DNA of 64,000 nucleotides from Pseudomonas lalkuanensis (GTDB taxonomy: Bacteria > Pseudomonadota > Gammaproteobacteria > Pseudomonadales > Pseudomonadaceae), in contig NZ_CP043311.1 of NCBI RefSeq assembly GCF_008807375.1, forward strand, positions 4,258,001-4,322,000, read 5' to 3'. The translations under genes and the position numbers were made by a program. Under the pieces are notes generated by a model. The model was not told the origin of the DNA, did no database searches, and saw nothing but the letters and a program-made list of their open reading frames with translations. Within the stretch, counting starts at the first letter, position 1; every line of letters begins with the position of its first letter. Below are positions 33,286-41,853 of the stretch, piece by piece.

Positions 33286-34452
33286 ATGCCCCAGAACCCT
33301 CTGCGTCTCTGGCTGCAACGCCTGCTCCCGGACGCCAGTAACGCCCTGCCACGGGAGTGGCTGCGCGCTGCCGTTGGCGGCTGCCTCGCCGTGTTCCTGG
33401 CCGCCCTCGCTTGCAGCCAGCTGTTCGGTACCGACCTGGCGCTACGTCTGGTCGCCCCGTTCTCCGCCTCCACCCTGCTGCTCTTCGCCATGACCTCCAG
33501 CCCGGTGGCCCAGCCCTGGCCGGTGGTGGCCGGCAACGTTCTGGCGGCGGCCATCGGCCTGCTGGCCAGCCATTGGGGCCTGCCGCCGCTGGCGACCGCC
33601 GCAACGGCATTCGGCCTGACCCTGGTGGCTATGCAGGCCTTGCGTTGCCTGCATCCGCCAAGCTGCGCGGTGGCGCTGGGTGCAGCCCTCGGCGGCCCCG
33701 TGGTTTCCGAGTTCGGCTGGCACTTGCTGTTGCCGGTACTGCTGGGTTCGCTGGTCCTGGTGGGCACGGCAATGCTGTTCAACAATCTCAGCGGTGTCCC
33801 TTACCCACGCAAGATCGCGCATCCCGCCACCGGCCCGCATCTGACTGCCGATCCCTTGCCAGGCGAGCGCAACGGCATCGCCGAGGTTGATCTGGACCGC
33901 GCGCTGGCTGAGTTCGGCAGCTTCGTCGACGTGACCCGCGATGATCTCCAGCGCCTGCTCCATCTCACGGAAAAACATGCATTGCGGCGCAGCATGGGCG
34001 ACCTGCGGGCGGCGCGGATCATGTCCCGCGACCTGCGCACCATCGCGCCGGATGCGCCGGTCAGCGAAGCCTGGAAGCTGCTCGATCGGCATCACCTGAA
34101 AGCCCTGCCGGTACTGGATGACAAACAGCATCTGGTGGGCATCCTGACCCTCTCCGACCTGCTCGGCCACGCCGCCAGCGCCGCACCACGCAGCCTCGCC
34201 GACCGCTTCCGCGCACGCCGCGAAGCGCCGGTGTCACGCCTGATGACCCGCCCGGTGCGCTGCGTGACCGTCGATACGCCCGTGGTTGAACTGGTGTCGC
34301 TGCTGTCCGACCGGGGCCTGCACTGCCTGCCGGTGCTGGACGACGGCGGCCGCGTGGTGGGCATCGTCAGCCAGAGCGACCTGATCGCCGCGCTCTACCG
34401 CAACTGGCTGCAGGACCTGCACCAGCAACCGGCGTTGCAGCTGGCGAGTTGA
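33286..34452 (+). CDS. HPP-family integral membrane protein with two CBS domains
   Basis: About 388 residues. The N-terminal roughly 190 residues hold about four to five membrane segments with the family motif in LRCLHPPSCAVALGAALGG. Two CBS domains follow (about 243-292: IMSRDLRTIAPDAPVSEAWK ... VGILTLSDLLGHA; about 315-370: LMTRPVRCVTVDTPVVELVS ... VGIVSQSDLIAALY). The HPP family includes nitrite transporters of cyanobacteria and plastids; the CBS pair suggests gating by an adenine nucleotide. I place the start at ATG 33286; a GTG at 33280 is in frame. Confidence 0.82.
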   Translation: MPQNPLRLWLQRLLPDASNALPREWLRAAVGGCLAVFLAALACSQLFGTDLALRLVAPFSASTLLLFAMTSSPVAQPWPVVAGNVLAAAIGLLASHWGLPPLATAATAFGLTLVAMQALRCLHPPSCAVALGAALGGPVVSEFGWHLLLPVLLGSLVLVGTAMLFNNLSGVPYPRKIAHPATGPHLTADPLPGERNGIAEVDLDRALAEFGSFVDVTRDDLQRLLHLTEKHALRRSMGDLRAARIMSRDLRTIAPDAPVSEAWKLLDRHHLKALPVLDDKQHLVGILTLSDLLGHAASAAPRSLADRFRARREAPVSRLMTRPVRCVTVDTPVVELVSLLSDRGLHCLPVLDDGGRVVGIVSQSDLIAALYRNWLQDLHQQPALQLAS

Positions 34453-34467
34453 GCCTGGCAGGGCACC

Positions 34468-34492
34468 TGTAGGGGCGAATTCATTCGCCAGG
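34468..34492. repeat. REP element
   Basis: TGTAGGGGCGAATTCATTCG followed by CCAGG, a single REP core 16 bases after the HPP gene stop. Confidence 0.7.
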
Positions 34493-34536
34493 TAGATCGA
34501 AGAACTGCCCTTGGGATTCCACGCTCAGCACAACTA

Positions 34537-34939
34537 CCCTCACCCCCGGCCCCTCTCCCGCAAGCGGGCGAGGGGTGACTCACGTCGGCACGGCGCAAGC
34601 CATCCTGAAGCAGCCAGCGGCCTGAAACTGAGCAACTGAGGTGGGGCGGCGACTTCGCCCCGTCAGGAGGCCGAGCGGAATCGTTGTGGAGGGGGACGAG
34701 CGGCATGGATGCCGCGAGAGGCGTGTGGGGCCATGGATGGTCCCTCTCGCCGTGCCCCCGGCGCAACGATGCAGCGAGGGGACCCGACGAAGTCGGGCCG
34801 GATGCAGGGGCAAGCGTTCTTGGTTACTTCTTTGTGGGCGGCATTCCGACGTTTGAAAGAAGTGACTCGCCGGGAGGCGAAACCAGAGACATCCGCAGAA
34901 CTCGGCAAGCAGCCTGGCTCAGGACGTTTCAGCAATACG
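34537..34939. repeat. Dispersed intergenic repeat, copy 1
   Basis: About 400 bases that recur in inverted orientation at 55825-56209. The unit starts with the CCCTC hairpin, then CCTGAAACTGAGCAACTGAG, the GACCCGACGAAGTCGGGCC hairpin (about 34790) and GGATGCAGGGGCAAGCGTT, and ends CTCGGCAAGCAGCCTGGCTC then AGGAC. It holds open frames on both strands with no protein-like features, such as the one passing through KSGRMQGQAF, which are artefacts of the repeat. This kind of repeat is abundant in Pseudomonas intergenic DNA. Confidence 0.8.
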
Positions 34940-34989
34940 TAGCGCTGGCAAAGCGAATTCATCCACAGCATGGGGCAGCTGCGCTGCCC

Positions 34990-35044
34990 TTGGCGATTGA
35001 AATCGCCCCCACAGAAGAGCATCGCGAATGAAGTCGCTCCCACC
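34990..35044. repeat. REP pair
   Basis: TTGGCGATTGAAATCGCCCC followed by CACAG, then ATCGCGAATGAAGTCGCTCC and CACC. It lies between dispersed repeat copy 1 and the end of the LysR gene. Confidence 0.7.
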
Positions 35045-35052
35045 ATTACGAC

Positions 35053-35913
35053 TCAGATCGGGTCCCAGCGCCGGGACCAGTCGATGTCCTCGGCCACGAC
35101 TTCTCGCAGCAGGTCGATGGCCTGGCGCAGGGCCGGGGAGTCCTTCTCGCGGGAATAGACCAGGTACGTGGGATAGGTGAATTCCGGCGCCTTCTCCACC
35201 CGCTCCAGCTCGCCGTTTTCCAGGTGCCCCTGCACCACGCGCGCGCGGAAGTAGCCAGAGCCGCCGCATTGCAGGATGTAATGCAGGGCCAGCGGGCCGA
35301 GGTTGGTGGCCAGCACGGCGCTGGCCTTGTCCGGGAGCGCGGCATCGTGGCGCTGGCGGAATTCCGGTCCCCAGTCGTTGTAGATGTAGGGCTCCGGGTT
35401 GATCGCCGAACGCACCTGGATCAGCTTTTCCTCCATCAGCAGCTCCACCTGCAGGCCCGGCCAGTAATCGGGGCGGTAGACCAGCGCGGCATCCAGCAGG
35501 CTGCTCTGCAGTTGCTGCTGCAGGTGGCCGGCCTCGCCGACTTCCGCGCGCACGGCAAGGGACGGCATGCGCTCGCGCAGGCGGATCACCCAACTGAGCA
35601 CCAGCGGACTGCACAGGCTCACCTCGCCACCGAGGTTGAGCACGTCGCGGTAGCCCTCCGGCAATGGCAGGTCGCGCCGCGCCGCCTCCCAGGTCTCCAC
35701 CAGCTTGTTGGCATAGGCAACGAATACTTCGCCGTCGGCGGTCAGCCGCGCCCCCGCGCGGTTGCGCACGAAGAGCCGGCAATCCAGTTGCTGCTCCAGG
35801 TTCTGCACCCGCGCGGTGATGGTGGTCTGGGTGACATGCAGGCGCTCGGCGGCGGCGACGAAGCTGCCGGTGCGGACGATCTCCAGGAAGGTACGCGCCA
35901 GGTCGATATCCAT
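35053..35913 (-). CDS. LysR-family transcriptional regulator
   Basis: A 286-residue LysR regulator. The N-terminal helix-turn-helix reads ARTFLEIVRTGSFVAAAERL and HVTQTTITARVQNLEQQLDC (to about 45). The effector domain carries SLLDAALVYRPDYWPGLQVE and NLGPLALHYILQCGGSGYFR. No divergent target gene is present; the next gene upstream is a broken WYL regulator on the same strand. The target and inducer are unknown. Confidence 0.85.
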   Translation of the reverse strand: MDIDLARTFLEIVRTGSFVAAAERLHVTQTTITARVQNLEQQLDCRLFVRNRAGARLTADGEVFVAYANKLVETWEAARRDLPLPEGYRDVLNLGGEVSLCSPLVLSWVIRLRERMPSLAVRAEVGEAGHLQQQLQSSLLDAALVYRPDYWPGLQVELLMEEKLIQVRSAINPEPYIYNDWGPEFRQRHDAALPDKASAVLATNLGPLALHYILQCGGSGYFRARVVQGHLENGELERVEKAPEFTYPTYLVYSREKDSPALRQAIDLLREVVAEDIDWSRRWDPI

Positions 35914-35968
35914 GGGCTTGCTCGGGTGCTGAAAGGTTGGCCGAGTTTACCGGGCGGCGGCTCGAGGT

Positions 35969-35995
35969 GTGGGATCGAATTCATTCGCGAATGGG
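35969..35995. repeat. REP element overlapping the end of the WYL regulator
   Basis: GTGGGATCGAATTCATTCGC then GAATGGG. It provides the last codons (TPIRE) and stop of the WYL-regulator frame. Confidence 0.65.
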
Positions 35996-36909
35996 CGTCC
36001 CCGCCTCTACCAACCTCAACAGCCGCGCAGCACCGGCACGGATTGCCTCGCGCAACGCCTCCGGCCCGCGCACCTCGAAATCGAAGGGCAGCTTCGCCAG
36101 TTGGCGTGCGAACCAGCCCATGCTGTCGGTGCGCGTGCGCAGCAGCACGCCCTCCTCCACCGGTTCCAGCAGGCCGATGCCGCTGCTCAGTTCTTCGGCG
36201 GCACGGGCCAGGTCGCATCTGAGCAACACCTCCACCGCGGTCGAGCGCGGCAGCTGGGCAATGCTGCCGGTCAGGAAGGCAGCGGCATCGAAATCCGGCG
36301 GCCGCTCGAAATGTGCTTCCAGCAACCGGACCGCCTGCATGCGATCCAGGCGGAAGCTGCGCAGGTCCCGACGCAGGTGGCAGTGGCCGCTCATGTACCA
36401 GCGCCCGGCGCGATAGACCAGGCCGTAGGGATCGGCCTGGCGCTCGCTGTTGTTGCTGTCGCCGGCGCTGTAGACGAAGTGCACCCGTTGACGCGCCTGC
36501 ACGGCGGCGGCCAGGTCCAGCAGCCAGCGCTCGCTGGCGGCCGCCCGTGGCCCGGGCAGGTCCAGGGTGGCGGCGTCGCCCAGGGCGCGCAGGCGCGGGC
36601 ACTGGCCACCGCCGGTGCCGCCTGTTCCAGCCCGAGGTTCTGTGCGGCCAGCAGGCCGAGGGACAGCGCCAGGGTTTCCTCATTGGTGAACATCATCGGC
36701 GGCAGCTTGAAGCCGGCCACCAGTCGGTAGCCGCCATGGCGCCCGCGTTCGGCGGTCAGGGGAATACCCATCTCTTCGAGGGTGGCGATGTAGCGCCGCA
36801 GGGTGCGCCCGTCCACCTCCAGGCGCCGCGCCAGCTCGCTGCCGCTGAGCTGGCCATGGGTCTGCAGCAGCTCCAGCACGGCGAGCACCCGGGTGGTGGG
36901 ATTGGGCAT
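35981..36909 (-). pseudogene. YafY/WYL-type transcriptional regulator, frameshifted
   Basis: The first part (ATG 36909 down to about 36605) encodes an HTH_11 DNA-binding domain (TRVLAVLELLQTHGQLSGSE, RLEVDGRTLRRYIATLEEMG) and FTNEETLALSLGLLAAQNLG, ending with EQAAPAVASA. After that the homologous sequence continues in another frame (RLRALGDAATLDLPGP, then RQRVHFVYSAGDSNNSERQA, YGLVYRAGRWYMSGHCHLRR), covering the WYL domain to 35981. About a dozen residues expected between the parts are missing, so a small out-of-frame deletion near 36600 is likely. Neither half would be a complete regulator. A sequencing error alone would not explain the missing residues. Confidence 0.75.
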
Positions 36910-37077
36910 GATCAAGGCTCCGCGAAAAATCTTTCCAGGAAGGAAATCAATTAGGGCGGAATAAAGCCTGATTACCTCTCAGGGTGCTCCCAGGGCCGGC
37001 CAGTACGGCCTCTCATCATCCCTTCAAGGAGCAAGACTGCGATACTGCGGGTTGCTGGAGACCAGCAAGATAGTGCC

Positions 37078-37105
37078 CACGCGCCGGGTTGTTGGCAGGC
37101 GCGTG
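37078..37105 (-). terminator. Stem-loop after the amidohydrolase gene
   Basis: Arms CACGCGCC (37078-37085) and GGCGCGTG (37098-37105) with a 12-base loop, 13 bases beyond the stop of the minus-strand amidohydrolase gene. No T run. Confidence 0.45.
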
Positions 37106-37117
37106 AGCGGTTTCGCA

Positions 37118-39073
37118 TCAGAAGGCGAAGCACGAGCAGCCGAACGCACCCCAGAAGCCCTGGAAGTCGCTGATCGGCACCGCCGAGCGGCGCGCCTTGT
37201 CGTGGCTGTGGGCATGCACGGCGCAGGCGCCGACGCACTGGTGCACCTGCGCCACCAGCGGCGCGCCGGGTTTCCAGTGGCCGGGCACCCTGGCCACCGG
37301 CGACCAGTCGGGCAGTACCGGAGCCGGCGGCGGCGCCAGCTTGTCAAACTCGCCAGCGCCATACACCACCTTGCCGTCGACCACGGTGAGCACCGACTCG
37401 ATCCACTTGATCGCCTCTTCCTCGACGCTGAAGAAGTCCGCCGACAGGGCGACCAGATCGGCCAGTTGGCCGACCTTGATCTGCCCCTTCTTGCCCTGCT
37501 CGCTGGAGAACCAGGCGCTGCCATGGGTGAACAGCTCCAGCGCGGTGGCGCGCGGCAGGCCCTGCGGGTACAGCTCCAGACCGCCGACGGTCTTGCCGCT
37601 GACCATCCAGTACAGCGAAGTCCAGGGGTTGTAGCTGGCCACGCGGGTGGCGTCGGTACCGGCGCCGACCGGCACGCCCTCACTCAGCATGCGCTGGATC
37701 GGCGGGGTCTTCTCGGCGGCCTGCTTGCCGTAGCGGTCGACGAAGTATTCGCCCTGGAAGGCCATGCGGTGCTGGATGGCGATGCCGCCACCGAGGGCGC
37801 GGACGCGCTCGATGTTCTTCGGCGTGATGGTCTCGGCGTGGTCGAAGAACCACGGCAGGCCGTTGAACGGGATGTCACGGTTGACCTTCTCGAACACGTC
37901 GAGCATGCGCGAGATGGATTCGTCGTAGGTGGCGTGCAGGCGGAACGGCCAGCGCTGCTCGACCAGGTGGCGGACGACCGGTTCCAACTCCTGCTCCATG
38001 CTTGGCGCGAGGTCCGGGCGCGGTTCGAGGAAGTCCTCGAAGTCGGCGGCGGAGAACACCAGCATCTCGCCGGCGCCGTTGTGACGCAGGAAGTCGCTGC
38101 CCTGGCCGGGTTTGACGATCTTGCTCCACTGCTGGAAGTCGGCCAGCTCTTCCTTGGGTTTCTGGGTGAACAGGTTGTAGGCGATGCGGATGCTCAGCTG
38201 GTTGTCCTTGGCCAGCTGCTCGATCACCTGGTAGTCGTCCGGATAATTCTGGTAACCACCGCCGGCATCGATGGCACTGGTCACGCCCAGGCGATTCAGC
38301 TCGCGCATGAACTGGCGGGTCGAGTTGACCTGGTATTCCAGCGGCAGCTTGGGCCCCTTGCTCAGGGTCGAGTAGAGGATCATCGCGTTGGGCCGCGCCA
38401 CCAGCATGCCGGTGGGCTCGCCATTGGCATCGCGAACGATCTCGCCGCCCGGCGGGTTGGGCGTGTCCTTGCCGTAGCCGACCACCCGCAGCGCGGCGCG
38501 GTTGAGCAGTGCGCGGTCATACAGGTGGAGGACGAACACCGGGGTGTCCGGCGCAGCCTTGTTCAGCTCGTCGAGGGTCGGCATGCGCTTCTCGGCGAAC
38601 TGGAATTCGTTCCAGCCACCGACCACCCGCACCCACTGCGGGGTGGGCGTGCGGTCGGCCTGTTCCTTGAGCATGCGCAGGGCATCGGCCAGCGACGGCA
38701 CGCCTTCCCAGCGCAACTCCAGGTTGTAGTTGAGGCCGCCGCGGATCAGGTGCAGGTGCGAGTCGTTGAGGCCGGGGATCACCGTGCGTTTCTGCAGGTC
38801 GATGACCTGGGTGGCGCTGCCGCGCAGGGCCATGACTTCGGCATCGCTACCGACGGCGAGGAAGCGCCCGTCCTTGATCGCCACGGCACTGGCTGTGGGC
38901 TTCTCGCGGTCGACCGTGTGCAGACGGCCGTTGAACAGGATCATGTCAGGTTGCACGGTGCCTCCTTTATCAGCGCCGAAGATTGGTAGAACGGGCCAAA
39001 GTGCGCCGGCGGCGCCTAGGACCGAAGACGCAGCGAGAAAGCGGCGTCGGTTGTTGGCAGGTTCATTTGACAT
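37118..39073 (-). CDS. Tat-exported amidohydrolase (YtcJ-like) with Cys/His-rich tail
   Basis: A 651-residue metal-dependent hydrolase of the amidohydrolase superfamily. The twin-arginine signal RRRFLAASSVLGAAGALWPV at the N terminus predicts Tat export. Family features are ILFNGRLHTVDREKPTASAV, the metal motif VIPGLNDSHLHLIRGGLNY, GVTSAIDAGGGYQNYPDDYQ, PFRLHATYDESISRMLDVFE, FDHAETITPKNIERVRALGG and GVPVGAGTDATRVASYNPW. The last 40 residues carry HQCVGACAVHAHSHDK and FGCSCFAF, an addition not typical of the family. ATG 39073 has GGAGG upstream. Substrate unknown; it is downstream of three other hydrolase-group genes on the same strand. Confidence 0.85.
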   Translation of the reverse strand: MSNEPANNRRRFLAASSVLGAAGALWPVLPIFGADKGGTVQPDMILFNGRLHTVDREKPTASAVAIKDGRFLAVGSDAEVMALRGSATQVIDLQKRTVIPGLNDSHLHLIRGGLNYNLELRWEGVPSLADALRMLKEQADRTPTPQWVRVVGGWNEFQFAEKRMPTLDELNKAAPDTPVFVLHLYDRALLNRAALRVVGYGKDTPNPPGGEIVRDANGEPTGMLVARPNAMILYSTLSKGPKLPLEYQVNSTRQFMRELNRLGVTSAIDAGGGYQNYPDDYQVIEQLAKDNQLSIRIAYNLFTQKPKEELADFQQWSKIVKPGQGSDFLRHNGAGEMLVFSAADFEDFLEPRPDLAPSMEQELEPVVRHLVEQRWPFRLHATYDESISRMLDVFEKVNRDIPFNGLPWFFDHAETITPKNIERVRALGGGIAIQHRMAFQGEYFVDRYGKQAAEKTPPIQRMLSEGVPVGAGTDATRVASYNPWTSLYWMVSGKTVGGLELYPQGLPRATALELFTHGSAWFSSEQGKKGQIKVGQLADLVALSADFFSVEEEAIKWIESVLTVVDGKVVYGAGEFDKLAPPPAPVLPDWSPVARVPGHWKPGAPLVAQVHQCVGACAVHAHSHDKARRSAVPISDFQGFWGAFGCSCFAF

Positions 39074-39086
39074 GGGACCTCCGAAT

Positions 39087-39650
39087 TCATGGTTTGCTGA
39101 GCCAGGGTGCAAGCCAGCGGGTGACCCATGGCATGAACAGGTAGACCACCAGCAGGACGATGGTCAGGGTGATCAGCGTATTGCTGGCAAGGTGGCCGCC
39201 GAGCCAGGGTTGGATCGCGAACAGTGGTTGCCACATCAGCGGTACCAGCAGGCTGAGTGGCAGGATCACGGCGAAGGTGATGCTGGCCTGCTTCCAGCGC
39301 GGCGGTGGGCCAGGCACATGCTCCGGGGCGAACCAGAACTCGCGAGCCGAGTGCAATGCTAGGTCCTCGTCACTGGCCAGCAGTGGGGTGACTTCCTCGA
39401 CCAAGCGCCGGCGGTCGTCGGAGTCCAACCAGCTCTGCAGGTGGTCGGCGCTGGAGAATCGCAGCACGCTGGTGAACAGTGCGTGGTCGCCTTCCTTACC
39501 GTGGATCACATCGACGCCCAAGTGCCCAGGGTAGCCCTGGGCAGTCTGCACGATGCGTCGCAACCAGCTCTCGTAGGAGTCGAGCTGGCCCTGACGCACG
39601 CGATGGCGGATTAGTAGAGTAACCACTTTATTGACGTTGTCCGCTGGCAT
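39087..39650 (-). CDS. ABM-domain protein with two C-terminal membrane segments
   Basis: A 187-residue protein. Residues about 8-100 form an antibiotic-biosynthesis-monooxygenase-like ferredoxin-fold domain (VVTLLIRHRVRQGQLDSYES, GYPGHLGVDVIHGKEGDHAL, TSVLRFSSADHLQSWLDSDD). Two membrane helices follow (ITFAVILPLSLLVPLMWQPL; LITLTIVLLVVYLFMPWVTR). Such proteins are often annotated as heme-degrading-like monooxygenases, but the role here is unknown. The start at 39650 has GGAGG. It lies between the amidohydrolase and alpha/beta hydrolase genes, probably one operon. Confidence 0.8.
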   Translation of the reverse strand: MPADNVNKVVTLLIRHRVRQGQLDSYESWLRRIVQTAQGYPGHLGVDVIHGKEGDHALFTSVLRFSSADHLQSWLDSDDRRRLVEEVTPLLASDEDLALHSAREFWFAPEHVPGPPPRWKQASITFAVILPLSLLVPLMWQPLFAIQPWLGGHLASNTLITLTIVLLVVYLFMPWVTRWLAPWLSKP

Positions 39651-39660
39651 GGCTCGCCTC

Positions 39661-40674
39661 CTATTTGAGGTGCTGCTTAAGCTCGAGACCGGCCTGACGC
39701 ATCGCGGCGTGCACTGCTGGTACATGGGCCAACGGGTTGAGCAGACCGTAGTCGTGGATCATGCCGTTGTAGCGCACGGCGGTGACGGTCACGCCGGCGG
39801 AATCCAGCTTGCGCGCGTAAGCCTCACCCTCGTCACGCAGCACGTCGAACTCGGCGGTCTGGATCAGGGTCGGCGGCAGGCCCTTGAGCTGCTCGCTGGT
39901 GGCCTGTAGCGGCGAGGCGAAACGTTCGGCGCGCTGCTTGGGATCGGTGGTGTAGCTGTCCCAGAACCATTTCATCAGCGGCTTGCTCAGGAAGTGGCCC
40001 TGGGCGAACTGGTTGTAGGAAGCGGTCTCCAGGTTGGCATCGGTCACCGGCCACAGCAGCAGCTGGAAGCGCAGTTTCGGCGTGCCCGCTTCCTTGGCCT
40101 TGAGCGCGACCACCGCGGCCATATTGCCGCCGACGCTGTTGCCGGCCACGGCCAGGCGCGAGCTGTCCACCTCGATCTCCTTGCCGTGCTCGCCGACCCA
40201 CTGGGTGGCGGCAAAGGCCTGGTCGATGGCGGTCGGGTATTTGGCTTCCGGCGACGGCGTGTAGCCGACATAGACGGCCACGGCGCCGGAGTTCACCACC
40301 AGGTCGCGGATCAGACGGGCATGGGTCGGGTAGTCGCCGAGCACCCAGCCGCCGCCGTGGAAGAACATGAATACCGGCAGGTCACCCTTCACGCCCTCGG
40401 GGCGGACGATGGTCAGCGGGATCGACTGGCCGCCCGCCTGGATGGTTTTCTCGGACACACTCACGCCGGACAGATCGACCTTGACCGAGGCCTGGGCGCC
40501 CACCAGCACGGCGCGGGCATCTTGCGGGCTGAGGGTTTCCAGCGGCTTGCCGCCGCCGGCTTCCAGGGCCTCGAGGAAGGCCTGGGTGTGGTGTTCCACG
40601 CCGGGGTTGCCGGCGGCAAGGGCATGGCCGGTGGACAGGGCCAGCAGCGAGGCGAGCAGGGTGAGACGATTCAT
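39661..40674 (-). CDS. Exported alpha/beta hydrolase of the hormone-sensitive-lipase family
   Basis: A 337-residue esterase-like enzyme with a signal peptide (RLTLLASLLALSTGHALAAG). The oxyanion-hole motif VFMFFHGGGWVLGDYPTHA (about 103) and nucleophile elbow RLAVAGNSVGGNMAAVVALK (Ser about 180) are clear. The acidic residue lies in IQTAEFDVLRDEGEAYA and the catalytic His in NGMIHDYGLLNPL. It would hydrolyse a carboxyl ester in the periplasm. The start overlaps the stop of a 36-codon ORF (ATGA). Confidence 0.88.
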   Translation of the reverse strand: MNRLTLLASLLALSTGHALAAGNPGVEHHTQAFLEALEAGGGKPLETLSPQDARAVLVGAQASVKVDLSGVSVSEKTIQAGGQSIPLTIVRPEGVKGDLPVFMFFHGGGWVLGDYPTHARLIRDLVVNSGAVAVYVGYTPSPEAKYPTAIDQAFAATQWVGEHGKEIEVDSSRLAVAGNSVGGNMAAVVALKAKEAGTPKLRFQLLLWPVTDANLETASYNQFAQGHFLSKPLMKWFWDSYTTDPKQRAERFASPLQATSEQLKGLPPTLIQTAEFDVLRDEGEAYARKLDSAGVTVTAVRYNGMIHDYGLLNPLAHVPAVHAAMRQAGLELKQHLK

Positions 40675-40781
40675 GCGGATACTCCTTGTTTGTCGACCAG
40701 TGCGAAGGTGACGTCGATGTTGTTGCGGAGGCGTTGGAATGCCATTGCGAGTTGGTAGGTTTCCTGATCGAGCACGGCCAT
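40671..40781 (-). CDS. Small 36-residue ORF coupled to the hydrolase gene
   Basis: ATG 40781 to TGA 40671 encodes MAVLDQETYQLAMAFQRLRN, then NIDVTFALVDKQGVSA. AAGGA lies just before the start. The stop overlaps the hydrolase ATG by the ATGA arrangement, which suggests translational coupling. I do not recognise the peptide; it could be a leader peptide, a remnant or a real small protein. Confidence 0.4.
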   Translation of the reverse strand: MAVLDQETYQLAMAFQRLRNNIDVTFALVDKQGVSA

Positions 40782-40895
40782 GTTCCTTGCTGTCTCGTGG
40801 TAACGCGCGCAGCCGTGCCCACCTCCGAGAGGCTATAGGCTTGCGTCTGTCATTCGGTTGAAAGAGCCGCCCCCGAGAGCCGGGGGCGCCCAGGC

Positions 40896-41582
40896 TTAGA
40901 TGGGGGCGGCGACAGGGGCTAGAGTCGGGCCGTGCTCAACGCGCTCAGGCGCCTTGTGGACCATGGTGTATGCGTAGTCGACGCCCATGCCGTATGCGCC
41001 GGAGTGTTCCTTGACCAGGTTCATGACGGCGTCGTAGGTGTCGCGATTCTTCCAGTCGCGCTGCCATTCCAGCAGCACTTGCTGCCAGGTCATCGGCACT
41101 ACGCCAGCCTGGATCATGCGCTGCATGGCGTAGTCGTGTGCTTCCTTGGTGGTGCCGCCGGAAGCGTCGGCGACCATGTAGATCTCGTAGTCGGCATCGT
41201 GCATGGCGGAGAGTGCGAAGGTGGTGTTGCATACCTCGGTCCACAGGCCGGCGACGATGATCTTTTTGCGCCCGTTCTTGTTCAAGGCATCACGAACTTT
41301 CTGGTCGTCCCAGGAGTTCATCGAGGTGCGCTCCAGCAAGGGGGCGTCGGGAAACACCGCTAGCAACTCGGGGTAGGTATGGCCGGAGAAGCTCTCGGTC
41401 TCCACCGTGGTGATGGTGGTGGGGACGTCGAAGATCTTCGCTGCCTTGGCCAGAGCCACCGTGTTGTTCTTCAGAGTTTGCCGATCGATGCTCTGGACAC
41501 CGAAGGCCATCTGGGGCTGGTGATCAATGAAGATCAGTTGGCTGTTTTGGGGAGTCAGGACTTCGGTTTTCGGATTGTTCAT
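40896..41582 (-). CDS. Isochorismatase-like cysteine hydrolase (YcaC type)
   Basis: A 228-residue enzyme of the isochorismatase-like superfamily, close to YcaC. It shows the catalytic Asp in QLIFIDHQPQMAFGVQSIDR, the Lys region NKNGRKKIIVAGLWTEVCNT, and the nucleophilic Cys in TEVCNTTFALSAMHDADYEI, then MVADASGGTTKEAHDYAMQR. Amide or imide hydrolysis is likely; YcaC itself has no proven substrate. It is divergent from ridA and both start sites face the 38-bp palindrome at 41739. A gap of 114 bases separates it from the small ORF. Confidence 0.88.
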   Translation of the reverse strand: MNNPKTEVLTPQNSQLIFIDHQPQMAFGVQSIDRQTLKNNTVALAKAAKIFDVPTTITTVETESFSGHTYPELLAVFPDAPLLERTSMNSWDDQKVRDALNKNGRKKIIVAGLWTEVCNTTFALSAMHDADYEIYMVADASGGTTKEAHDYAMQRMIQAGVVPMTWQQVLLEWQRDWKNRDTYDAVMNLVKEHSGAYGMGVDYAYTMVHKAPERVEHGPTLAPVAAPI

Positions 41583-41738
41583 TGTCGTTACCTGTCGGTG
41601 GTTAGAAGGTCTTGGTGTGGTTCTCGGCGGTCGCATTCGCTTCGTAGCGACCCGGCATTACAGGGGCTTTCGGAGCAGCTGCGGCCTGAACTCGAATCCA
41701 AGTTAGCTGATCGACTGGTAATTGATTTGTGCATTTTT

Positions 41739-41776
41739 GCGTTTCCAATGGCGCATAAATGCGCCATTGGAAACGC
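41739..41776. promoter_or_regulatory. Perfect 38-bp palindrome between isochorismatase and ridA genes
   Basis: Eighteen-base arms (41739-41756 beginning GCGTTTCCAATGG, and 41759-41776) around a central AA, with no mismatch. It sits 157 bases before the isochorismatase start and 78 before ridA, so it may control both. The nearby LysR regulator (42335) is the obvious candidate binder; the symmetry is stronger than usual for LysR boxes. Confidence 0.65.
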
Positions 41777-41853
41777 GTCTGCGCTGCTAGCATCCGCCTT
41801 CCACCAACTGAATCGACGCGATCAACGCGTCCAGTCCGAACAAGGAGAATGCA

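Noticed and set aside
34580..34942. Several short open frames on both strands within the dispersed repeat
   Set aside because: The same frames occur in the inverted copy at 55.8-56.2 kb; they follow the repeat and lack ribosome sites or family signals.
37052..38989. 645-codon plus-strand frame opposite the amidohydrolase
   Set aside because: The minus strand has a full amidohydrolase with a Tat signal and metal motifs; the plus frame is its shadow.
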